In this document: piece by piece, positions 1 through 8,400 of the stretch | Layout of the letters: every line of letters starts with the position of its first letter | Position numbering within the stretch: position 1 is the first letter of the stretch | Assembly (NCBI GenBank): GCA_015494385.1 | Contig: WGBJ01000469.1 | Location: forward strand, 1 to 8,400 | DNA from: Marinosulfonomonas sp. | GTDB lineage: Bacteria > Pseudomonadota > Alphaproteobacteria > Rhodobacterales > Rhodobacteraceae | DNA: 8,400 nucleotides | Direction of reading: 5' to 3' | The notes under the pieces: generated by a model | What the model was told of the DNA's origin: nothing | Databases searched by the model: none | The model's input: only the letters and a program-made list of their open reading frames with translations | Position numbers and translations under genes: made by a program

Positions 1-2930
<2,930 letters not shown>

Positions 2931-2961
2931 TCCAGAGGGAGAGTGGTGGTCTGCCGTATGA

Positions 2962-2989
2962 TTTCGCACCGCGCACTGGCGGAGCGAAA
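2962..2989 (-). terminator. Hairpin just after the ctrA stop, possible transcript 3' end
   Basis: On the minus strand TTTCGC pairs with GCGAAA, and after one T-T mismatch CCG pairs with CGG, leaving an 8-base loop: a 9-base-pair stem starting five bases after the ctrA stop codon. No T-run follows (next bases TCATAC), so a strong intrinsic terminator is not supported. It could instead mark a processed or protected 3' end, or be chance in GC-rich DNA. Confidence 0.3.
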
Positions 2990-2993
2990 CCGG

Positions 2994-3707
2994 TCAGGCC
3001 CCGACGGCCAATGCTTCGTCCATCTCGGCCGCCACAGGATCGCGCAGCACATAGCCCCTGCCCCAGACGGTTTCGATATAGTTTTCGCCATCCGTGGCCT
3101 CGCACAGTTTTTTGCGCAATTTACAGATAAACACGTCGATAATTTTCAATTCCGGTTCATCCATGCCGCCATAAAGGTGGTTCAGGAACATTTCCTTGGT
3201 CAGGGTCGTGCCCTTGCGCAAAGACAGCAGTTCCAGCATCTGGTATTCCTTGCCGGTCAGATGCACAGGTTTATTGTCCACCTCGACTGTTTTGGCATCC
3301 AGATTCACGCCGATTTTTCCGGTGTGGATGATCGATTGCGAATGTCCCTTGGAGCGGCGGATGATCGCATGGATCCGCGCCACAAGTTCCTCGCGATGGA
3401 ACGGTTTGGTCAGATAGTCATCCGCGCCAAAACCGAACGCCTTGATCTTGTTTTCGGTGTCATCCGAGCCTGTCAAAATCAGGATCGGTGTATCCACCCG
3501 CGCCAGTCGCAATTGGCGCAGCACCTCGTTGCCATTCATATCCGGCAAGCCCAGGTCCAAAAGGATCAAATCGTAATCATAAAGTTTCGCCAGATCGATG
3601 CCTTCTTCACCAAGATCGGTGCAGTAAACATTCAGGTTGGCATGAGTCAGCATCATTTCGATGCTTTTGGAGGTCGTTGGATCGTCCTCAACCAGCAGTA
3701 CACGCAT
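2994..3707 (-). CDS. ctrA: Cell-cycle/motility response regulator CtrA
   Basis: CtrA is an OmpR-type DNA-binding response regulator, phosphorylated through the CckA-ChpT relay. It controls division and replication in Caulobacter. In Rhodobacteraceae it mainly controls flagellar motility, gene transfer agents and related traits and is usually dispensable (family knowledge). The 237-residue protein has a receiver domain (about 1-115) with acidic E7, D8, D9, phospho-acceptor D51 in [12 protein letters not shown]79 and K101. RRSKGHSQS links it to a winged-helix domain (about 130-225) with [20 protein letters not shown] and [13 protein letters not shown], which from memory is almost identical to Caulobacter CtrA. 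The C-terminal tail after VLRDP is about 14 residues, ends in VGA and differs from the Caulobacter tail. GGAGAAG about 7-13 bases upstream supports the ATG at 3707. It lies 100 bases after sciP and 112 before ligA, all on one strand. Confidence 0.97.
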   Translation of the reverse strand: MRVLLVEDDPTTSKSIEMMLTHANLNVYCTDLGEEGIDLAKLYDYDLILLDLGLPDMNGNEVLRQLRLARVDTPILILTGSDDTENKIKAFGFGADDYLTKPFHREELVARIHAIIRRSKGHSQSIIHTGKIGVNLDAKTVEVDNKPVHLTGKEYQMLELLSLRKGTTLTKEMFLNHLYGGMDEPELKIIDVFICKLRKKLCEATDGENYIETVWGRGYVLRDPVAAEMDEALAVGA

Positions 3708-3744
3708 TCTAGTCTTCTCCGCTTCTTTTACCCTTCAGCAATAT

Positions 3745-3780
3745 GGTTAACCTGCCCCCAATTGGTTAACTACAAGTTAC
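3745..3780 (-). promoter_or_regulatory. Candidate CtrA-binding motifs upstream of ctrA
   Basis: The gap between sciP and ctrA holds GGTTAACC (3745-3752, a perfect palindrome) and GGTTAACT (3764-3771), whose GGTTAAC cores start 19 bases apart. Read on the minus strand, the first gives TTAACCAT, a known CtrA half-site form. The second also gives TTAA, seven bases, then TTAC (3766-3780), a one-base mismatch to the Caulobacter TTAA-N7-TTAA consensus. A TATAGT (minus 3784-3779) and a CATATT (minus 3745-3740) could be -10 elements, but neither has a clear -35. Autoregulation of ctrA is known in Caulobacter; here it is inferred from motif and position only. Confidence 0.5.
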
Positions 3781-3807
3781 TATAACGGAACATTTGCAGT
3801 ATTCTGC

Positions 3808-4086
3808 CTAAAGTTGTCGATACTTTTGTAAAGATGTGGCTTTCAGGGCGTTTTCGCCATGGTTTTCGATGGCAGAACGCCAGGAATCGTATTCTTCCTG
3901 GCTAAGACCATAGAGTTTTAGGGCCTCTTTTAAGGGAATCAGTCCGAAAACCACCCCCTTGACCACCGCTGCCTTGCGGCTGGCCACCCAGCGGCGCGTG
4001 CTGGCGGGCGGCAAATCGGCGCGGGTCATGATACTGCCGTCCGGCAGGGTAACGGCGCGCGGACCATCAACTTTCTTTAGATACAT
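3808..4086 (-). CDS. sciP: CtrA inhibitory protein SciP (DUF1153 family)
   Basis: SciP is a small helix-turn-helix protein that in Caulobacter binds CtrA and blocks its activation of target promoters. This copy is 92 residues, matching the family. It has the family pattern: VTLPDGSIMTRADLPP near 12-27, STRRWVASRKAAVV near 29-42, a helix-turn-helix stretch LKEALKLYGLSQEEYDSW near 52-69, and the ending ALKATSLQKYRQ. The reading frame is open further, to an ATG at 4170, but the ATG at 4086 is chosen: it has AAGAGGGA about 6-13 bases upstream, fits family length and leaves room for the divergent mnmA promoter. It sits upstream of ctrA on the same strand, a conserved pairing that supports function. 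Whether it restrains CtrA in this organism as in Caulobacter is inference. Confidence 0.9.
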   Translation of the reverse strand: MYLKKVDGPRAVTLPDGSIMTRADLPPASTRRWVASRKAAVVKGVVFGLIPLKEALKLYGLSQEEYDSWRSAIENHGENALKATSLQKYRQL

Positions 4087-4153
4087 CACTTGTCCCTCTT
4101 GCTGGTTTCGCCCAATCTGCGACAACGTGATTAAAGAGGGATGAAACGCGGCC

Positions 4154-4181
4154 TTGTTAATAGTTCGCATTTTCCTATATT
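4154..4181 (+). promoter_or_regulatory. Sigma70-like promoter for mnmA
   Basis: TTGTTA (4154-4159) and TATATT (4176-4181) are separated by 16 bases and face mnmA. Transcription would begin near 4188, leaving a leader of about 15-30 bases. It lies inside the longest open frame starting at 4141, which argues that 4141 is not the true mnmA start. No experimental support; call based on hexamer match and placement. Confidence 0.45.
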
Positions 4182-4218
4182 CCGAAATACCCTGCTAACC
4201 CTTATGAACGGCCCGCTA

Positions 4219-5352
4219 ATGACGCACCCAGTTAATTCGCTTGGTTTTGCCAAGCTTCCCAAAGATACCCGCGTGGTTGTGGCCATGTCCGGCGGTGTTG
4301 ACAGCTCGGTCGTGGCGGCCGAACTGGCGGCCGAGGGCTATGATGTGGTCGGGGTCACGTTGCAGTTGTATGATCACGGGGCGGCGCTGGCCAAAAAGGG
4401 GGCGTGTTGTGCCGGTATCGACATCCATGACGCCCGCCGCGTGGCCGAGGAAATGGGATTCCCGCATTACGTGCTGGATTACGAAAACATCTTCAAGGAA
4501 ACAGTGATTGACGAGTTTGCTGACAGTTATCTGGCGGGGGCGACACCGGTGCCGTGTATCCGCTGCAACGAGCGGGTGAAATTCAAGGATCTGCTGGCCA
4601 CCGCGCGCGATCTGGATGCCGATTGCATGGCGACGGGGCATTATATCCAGCGCAAGGGGGGCGTGAGTGGGGCCGAGCTGCATATGGCCGCCGACCCGAC
4701 GCGCGACCAGAGCTATTTCCTGTTTCCGACCACCCAAGAGCAACTGGATTTCCTGCGCTTTCCTTTGGGCCATCTGGAATCCAAAGCCGAAACGCGCGCC
4801 CTTGCGGTGAAACACGGGCTGGCGGTGGCGGATAAACCGGACAGTCAGGACATTTGTTTCGTGCCCGATGGCAATTACGCGGCTTTGATTGAAAAGTTGC
4901 GGCCTGAAGCGGCGAGTCCGGGCAAGATTGTGGATATGGAGGGCAACGTGTTGGGCGAGCATCGCGGGGTGATCCATTATACCATCGGCCAGCGGCGCGG
5001 CCTTGGCATTGGCGGGTTGGAAGACCCGTTATATGTGGTGCGGCTGGATGCGGATACGCGCGAGGTTGTCGTGGGGCCGAAAGAGGCGCTGACCACGCGG
5101 ATTGTGCCGGTGCGCGAAATCAACTGGCTGGGGGATGCGCCCTTTGACAGTCAGGATGAATGGCATTTGGCGGTCAAGGTGCGCTCGACCCGTCCGCCAC
5201 GGGCGGCGATTGTGCGGCCATTGTCGGCCACCACGGCAGAGGTGGAGTTGCTGGAGCCGGAAGAAGGCGTTTCACCAGGGCAGGCTTGTGTGTTTTACGA
5301 GGATGGGGGCAGCCGGATCTTTGGCGGGGGCTGGATCTGGCGAGGGGATTAG
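4219..5352 (+). CDS. mnmA: tRNA-specific 2-thiouridylase MnmA
   Basis: MnmA adds sulfur to uridine 34 of Lys, Glu and Gln tRNAs in an ATP-dependent reaction, receiving sulfur from a persulfide carrier. From the chosen start the protein has 377 residues. It shows the ATP pyrophosphatase motif SGGVDSS at 24-30, the catalytic cysteine of [11 protein letters not shown] (C116) and the partner cysteine of [11 protein letters not shown] (C213), then TRDQSYFL near 162-169, [14 protein letters not shown] near 253-266 and the C-terminal beta domain ending in GGWIWRG. Start choice: in-frame ATGs at 4141, 4204 and 4219. The last begins [11 protein letters not shown], which is where roseobacter homologues begin as I recall them. 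None has a clear ribosome binding site except a too-close GAGGG before 4141, so 4204 remains possible. It is divergent from sciP and has no operon partner. Confidence 0.95.
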   Translation: MTHPVNSLGFAKLPKDTRVVVAMSGGVDSSVVAAELAAEGYDVVGVTLQLYDHGAALAKKGACCAGIDIHDARRVAEEMGFPHYVLDYENIFKETVIDEFADSYLAGATPVPCIRCNERVKFKDLLATARDLDADCMATGHYIQRKGGVSGAELHMAADPTRDQSYFLFPTTQEQLDFLRFPLGHLESKAETRALAVKHGLAVADKPDSQDICFVPDGNYAALIEKLRPEAASPGKIVDMEGNVLGEHRGVIHYTIGQRRGLGIGGLEDPLYVVRLDADTREVVVGPKEALTTRIVPVREINWLGDAPFDSQDEWHLAVKVRSTRPPRAAIVRPLSATTAEVELLEPEEGVSPGQACVFYEDGGSRIFGGGWIWRGD

Positions 5353-5427
5353 GCACTACTGACAATAATAACGCCAATAACTATCTGGTGTGGCCCCAGC
5401 GGAACCAAATTAACGCCTATTCCCCTC

Positions 5428-5475
5428 TTGCAGCTCTGGCATGCGCCATCTCTGGTTGCCGATGCCAGACTGCAA
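5428..5475. repeat. Long imperfect palindrome between mnmA and the DUF2059 gene
   Basis: TTGCAG-C-TCTGGCAT (5428-5442) and ATGCCAGACTGCAA (5462-5475) pair over 14 base pairs with a single bulged C, around a 19-base loop that contains a further CCA/TGG. It lies 75 bases after the mnmA stop. No T-run follows on the plus strand, so intrinsic termination is uncertain. It could be an mnmA 3' end structure, a dispersed repeat unit or a protein site. Confidence 0.5.
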
Positions 5476-5501
5476 TACCCTTGTTGCTTGAAGAGTTATC
5501 A

Positions 5502-5527
5502 TTGGTCTTTTACAGTATATTGACCAA
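5502..5527 (+). promoter_or_regulatory. Inverted repeat around a TATATT, possible promoter/operator of the DUF2059 gene
   Basis: TTGGTC (5502-5507) and GACCAA (5522-5527) are perfect 6-base inverted arms separated by 14 bases. TATATT (5516-5521) between them is a good -10 candidate about 20 bases before the start codon, but no convincing -35 lies at 16-18 bases, so activator help would be expected if it is real. An operator role is inference from symmetry alone. Confidence 0.25.
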
Positions 5528-5542
5528 GACAAAGGATTGCCC

Positions 5543-6013
5543 ATGAAAAATATTATTATTGCCGGAACATGCGCTGTGTTTTTCGCCCTGCCGACTTTTG
5601 CCGATTCCCGTGTGGAACGCCTGGAGGTTGCAAGAGACTATGTTGAAACAACTCTTGAAGATATAGATATGCGCGAAATTATCAAATCAATGTGGAAGCC
5701 AGTTGTGCAACAGGTAGAAGCGGATGGAAAAACTCTGTCTCCCGAACAGCTAGACAAAATTAACGCCCTTTATCAAGACACCTTCACCGAGCCGATGTAC
5801 AAAATCATGCGCCAACAAATTGAGGTGATAGCAGATGTCTTTACCTTGGAAGAGGTCACCGCCATGCGCGATTTTTACAAAACTGAATACGGACGGGCGG
5901 CCATGCTCAAACTTCCCATCCTCATAGAAAAACAACAGCCAATGATACAATCTCTAGTGCAGGAACAGGTTCCTGGTATTCTGCCAAAGCTATTGGCCAT
6001 CCTCGACGAATAA
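5543..6013 (+). CDS. Secreted DUF2059-family protein of unknown function
   Basis: This 156-residue protein has a clear signal peptide: MKNIII, a hydrophobic stretch to L16, then PTFA with probable cleavage after A20, so it is expected in the periplasm. The mature part is helical and charged. Around residues 97-125 the pattern VFTLEEVTAMRDFYKTEYG followed by a lysine/proline stretch is typical of DUF2059, whose function is unknown. ATG 5543 is preferred over an in-frame TTG at 5537 because AAAGGA ends six bases before the ATG. By my count the gene is about 45 percent GC, against about 60-70 percent in short samples of mnmA and lpxB, suggesting relaxed composition or later acquisition. It stands alone, downstream of mnmA and convergent with lpxB, with a 30-base gap to the lpxB end and no visible terminator there. 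The family call is from pattern memory. Confidence 0.75.
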   Translation: MKNIIIAGTCAVFFALPTFADSRVERLEVARDYVETTLEDIDMREIIKSMWKPVVQQVEADGKTLSPEQLDKINALYQDTFTEPMYKIMRQQIEVIADVFTLEEVTAMRDFYKTEYGRAAMLKLPILIEKQQPMIQSLVQEQVPGILPKLLAILDE

Positions 6014-6043
6014 GATCACGACAACAGATATAGCTCATTATTA

Positions 6044-7183
6044 CTATGCCTTTGCCACCATTGATACAATTCGCGCAGCACGCAACCCCGGGGGTTCCTG
6101 ATCGCGGCCAAGGCGTTTCATTGTCAAGGCCATTGCCTGTTGCTGATTTTGCGGATTGTTCAACACCTCAAGCACACCGCGGGCGATTTTCCCCGGCACG
6201 CAATTCTTGCCCAGAAATTCTGGCACCACGCGGGTTTCGGATACCAGATTGACCAACGTCACTGTGTCCACCTTCAGCATCCGGCCAATCAGGATGCGTG
6301 ACAGCCAGTTCATGTCATAGGCGATCACCATCGGCGTATTGGCCGCCGCCAACTCAAGCGACACTGTACCCGAAGCGGCCAGCGCCACATCGGCGGCGGC
6401 AAAAGCGGCGCGTTTTTCGGGCAGGTCTGCGGCATCCAGAACCAGCGAGGGGATGGGCCAGTCCGCCGCCAATTCCCGCACCCGTTTGGCAACGGACGGG
6501 GCTGCAGGCAGGGCAATGCGCAGATCAGGGCGCTCATTGTGCAACTGGCGGATGGTTTCGCCAAAAGTCGGCATCAGGCGTTCGACTTCGCCACGTCGCG
6601 ACCCCGGCAAGGCCAACAGCAGCGGCGCGTCGTTTATGTCGTGGCATGTGCGAAATTCCTGTGCTTGCTCGGGTGTGGCCTGTGGTTCGGCCACCACCGG
6701 ATGACCGACGAAATCACATCCCATGCCCGCGGCCTGCATCAAGGGTGGTTCGAACGGGAGCAGGGCCAGCACATGATCAATCACACGGGCCATTTTTGCG
6801 GCACGTCCCTCGCGCCATGCCCAGACGGACGGGGCAACATAGTGGATGGTTTTCAGATTGCTTTGCGCCTTGACGATTTTGGCCACCCGCAGGCAGAAAT
6901 CAGGGCTGTCGATGGTGATCAGCGCATCGGGTTTCTGTGCCAGCACAGCCTCGGCACATTCAGAGATGCGCCGTTTCAGGGCACGGTATTTCGGCAGCAC
7001 CTCGGCCAGCCCCATCACCGAAAGCTCGTCCATCGGGAACTGGCTGTCCAGCCCCTGCGCCTGCATCAGCGGGCCGCCAACGCCGGAAAACTCCACATCG
7101 GGGTGCAATTCTTTCAGTCCTGCCATCAGCGCCGCGCCCAAGGCATCGCCCGAAGGTTCCCCCGCGATCAGGTAGAACCGCAT
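6044..7183 (-). CDS. lpxB: Lipid-A-disaccharide synthase LpxB
   Basis: LpxB joins UDP-2,3-diacylglucosamine and lipid X (2,3-diacylglucosamine 1-phosphate) to make the lipid A disaccharide at the inner membrane (glycosyltransferase family 19). The 379-residue length is normal. Visible family motifs: AGEPSGD at 7-13, FSGVGGPLM at 32-40, MGLAEVLP at 57-64, IDSPDF at 91-96, YVAPSVWAWR at 115-124, FVGHP at 158-162, LPGSRRGEV at 192-200, ASGTVSLELA at 270-279 and VNLVSETRVVPEFL at 311-324. The ATG overlaps the lpxI stop by one base (TGATG), pointing to translational coupling; its own ribosome binding site is weak. It is the last gene of the lpxA-lpxI-lpxB run and directly uses the LpxI product. 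Confidence 0.97.
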   Translation of the reverse strand: MRFYLIAGEPSGDALGAALMAGLKELHPDVEFSGVGGPLMQAQGLDSQFPMDELSVMGLAEVLPKYRALKRRISECAEAVLAQKPDALITIDSPDFCLRVAKIVKAQSNLKTIHYVAPSVWAWREGRAAKMARVIDHVLALLPFEPPLMQAAGMGCDFVGHPVVAEPQATPEQAQEFRTCHDINDAPLLLALPGSRRGEVERLMPTFGETIRQLHNERPDLRIALPAAPSVAKRVRELAADWPIPSLVLDAADLPEKRAAFAAADVALAASGTVSLELAAANTPMVIAYDMNWLSRILIGRMLKVDTVTLVNLVSETRVVPEFLGKNCVPGKIARGVLEVLNNPQNQQQAMALTMKRLGRDQEPPGLRAARIVSMVAKA

Positions 7184-7986
7184 CAGCGCGCTTGCAGGAA
7201 CAGGCCGGTTTCGGCCAGCGCCTGTTCCAGTTCATCGCGCTGCAACACATTCACCCCGCCCGCCGGAATATAGATGCCCGCCAGACCGGCAGCGGCAGCG
7301 GCGCGAACCGTATCTGGACCGATGGTCGGCACATCAAAGCGCATGTCCTGCCCGGGTTTTGGCCCCTTCACCAGCACCCCTTTGGCGCGGCGTAGGTGGG
7401 CGGGGGTTTGGGCAACAAATTCCAGCATGGCATCGGTGCCCTGAATGGTCTCGATCCCCAGCACCTGACCACCCGCGACAACCGCCGCTTGGGACACATC
7501 CATCGGCGCAAGGGCGATCAGAATATCCAGCCCCTTTTGTGCATCCGCCACATCCTGTTTGTCGGGGATTGGCCCAATGCGGGTATTGGCGGGCAGCATC
7601 AGAGCGGGGGCAACTTCATGTGCCGCCTTGACGGCAAAACCTTCTTCGGTGAACACCGCGGCAACCTCGCGCAGCAAGGCGTCATCCCCCTGCCCCATCG
7701 CCGCCATCAGACGCGGCGCAAGGGCCAGCATCCTGGCATCGAAATTGGCGGGGTTCAGCGCAGGTCGGCTCATCGCGCCGGCAAAAACCACTTCGGTTAC
7801 ACCGTGGCTGTGCAGATCCTCAAACAGGGTGCCAAGCCGGTCAAACGCAGCGGGCAGATGGATCAAACCATCCGGCACCTCCACATCGACACCGGCAAAG
7901 GTGACAAACACCGCCTGCGGATCACCCGCCGCCAATATCTGCGGCAAGGCGCCGGTTCCGGCGAGTATGGCAAGGCGCGGCTCCAT
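7183..7986 (-). CDS. lpxI: UDP-2,3-diacylglucosamine pyrophosphatase LpxI
   Basis: LpxI (formerly DUF1009) hydrolyses UDP-2,3-diacylglucosamine to lipid X and UMP, replacing the unrelated LpxH in alphaproteobacteria. The 267-residue protein has the N-terminal LAILAGTGALP at 5-15, VVFAGAMSRP at 66-75, GQGDDALLREVA near 98-109, the C-terminal GIETIQGTDAML at 177-188, and VKGPKPGQDMRFDVPTIGPDT at about 206-226. The conserved aspartates there (D214, D218) lie in the segment where the catalytic Asp of the Caulobacter enzyme is expected. It starts three bases after the lpxA stop and its stop overlaps the lpxB start. No good ribosome binding site is seen before the ATG, so it probably depends on coupling to lpxA. 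Its place between lpxA and lpxB agrees with its step in the pathway. Confidence 0.95.
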   Translation of the reverse strand: MEPRLAILAGTGALPQILAAGDPQAVFVTFAGVDVEVPDGLIHLPAAFDRLGTLFEDLHSHGVTEVVFAGAMSRPALNPANFDARMLALAPRLMAAMGQGDDALLREVAAVFTEEGFAVKAAHEVAPALMLPANTRIGPIPDKQDVADAQKGLDILIALAPMDVSQAAVVAGGQVLGIETIQGTDAMLEFVAQTPAHLRRAKGVLVKGPKPGQDMRFDVPTIGPDTVRAAAAAGLAGIYIPAGGVNVLQRDELEQALAETGLFLQAR

Positions 7987-7989
7987 CTG

Positions 7990-8400
7990 CTATTTCGGCG
8001 TCAGAAACGAGCGGTCACTGGCGCCCGTAATAAAATCGGTGATTTCCCGCACATAGGCACTGTCGTTTTCAGCGGCCAGACGGGCGGCGCGCTCCTGAAA
8101 GGCCCCCTCGCCCTGGGCCAGCATCTGATAGGCGGCACGCAGTGCCGTGATGTCGGCACGATCCACCCCGCGCCGTTTCAGACCGACAAGGTTCAAACCA
8201 TCCAGCGCCCCGCGCGAGGATTGCACCAACCCGTAAGGGATCACATCATTGGTGACCATGGTCACAGCGCCGATGATCGCCCCTTTGCCAACCCGCACGA
8301 ACTGATGGATGCCCGAAAGCCCGCCAATGATCACATCATCATCAATCACACAATGACCGGCGATGGCGACCTGATTGGCCATCACCACATTGTTGCCGAC
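7990..8400 (-). CDS. lpxA: UDP-N-acetylglucosamine acyltransferase LpxA, C-terminal half (cut by window edge)
   Basis: LpxA transfers a 3-hydroxyacyl chain from ACP to UDP-GlcNAc, the first step of lipid A synthesis. Only the last 136 codons lie in the window, and the frame is open to the edge (VGNNVVMANQ at its upstream end). Visible are left-handed beta-helix hexapeptide turns, including VAIAGHCVIDDDVIIGG and SGIHQFVRVGKGAIIGAV, whose histidines match conserved E. coli active-site region positions by my recollection. The C-terminal helical domain starts around NLVGLKRRGVDRADITALR. The catalytic His125 equivalent should lie just beyond the window edge. Upstream genes are not visible, but related genomes usually have lpxD and fabZ there. 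Confidence 0.95.
   Translation of the reverse strand, partial: VGNNVVMANQVAIAGHCVIDDDVIIGGLSGIHQFVRVGKGAIIGAVTMVTNDVIPYGLVQSSRGALDGLNLVGLKRRGVDRADITALRAAYQMLAQGEGAFQERAARLAAENDSAYVREITDFITGASDRSFLTPK

Noticed and set aside
2943..3785. 280-codon plus-strand open frame opposite ctrA
   Set aside because: The minus strand encodes a textbook CtrA; this frame is a shadow.
3884..3888. GAATC, a CcrM methylation site form near ctrA
   Set aside because: A single GANTC inside sciP coding sequence, not in a promoter; expected by chance.
4216..4977. 253-codon minus-strand open frame opposite mnmA
   Set aside because: Antisense to mnmA, His/Arg-rich shadow with no domain pattern.
5160..5546. Plus-strand frame running out of the mnmA 3' end into the gap
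   Set aside because: Its first half is an out-of-frame reading of mnmA and the gap part has no start signal or homology that I recognise.
6014..6043. Possible bidirectional terminator between the DUF2059 gene and lpxB
   Set aside because: The 30 AT-rich bases contain no convincing stem-loop on either strand.
6539..7273. 244-codon plus-strand open frame opposite lpxB
   Set aside because: Antisense to lpxB with clear catalytic motifs on the other strand.

Overview
The window reads as ordinary core chromosome of a GC-moderate alphaproteobacterium, most likely a Rhodobacteraceae (roseobacter-type) species. The grounds are a CtrA response regulator beside a SciP/DUF1153 gene, LpxI instead of LpxH in the lipid A operon, and the roseobacter-like sequence of MnmA. 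Genus cannot be fixed from this sequence. I see no mobile element, CRISPR array, rRNA or tRNA, and no obvious novel multi-gene system. The largest gap between genes is about 190 bases.

Layout. Positions 1-2881, minus strand: ligA (NAD-dependent DNA ligase) followed by the first third of recG (branch-migration helicase), joined by a 4-base GTGA overlap. Positions 2994-4086, minus strand: sciP then ctrA, a cell-cycle/motility regulatory pair. GGTTAAC motifs resembling CtrA sites lie in the 100-base gap before ctrA. The 112-base ctrA-ligA gap contains two hairpins, one of which covers the presumed ligA ribosome binding site. Positions 4219-5352, plus strand: mnmA (tRNA 2-thiouridylase), divergent from sciP, with its own sigma70-like promoter. 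Positions 5353-6013: an AT-richer patch with a long stem-loop and a secreted DUF2059 protein gene. Positions 6044-8400, minus strand: the end of the lipid A block, lpxA (cut by the window edge), lpxI and lpxB, tightly packed and probably translationally coupled.

Functional view. The genes serve DNA repair and replication (ligA, recG), CtrA/SciP transcriptional control, tRNA wobble modification (mnmA) and early lipid A synthesis (lpxA, lpxI, lpxB). The least explained parts are the low-GC DUF2059 gene with its stem-loop, the hairpin over the ligA start region, and the motif cluster before ctrA.
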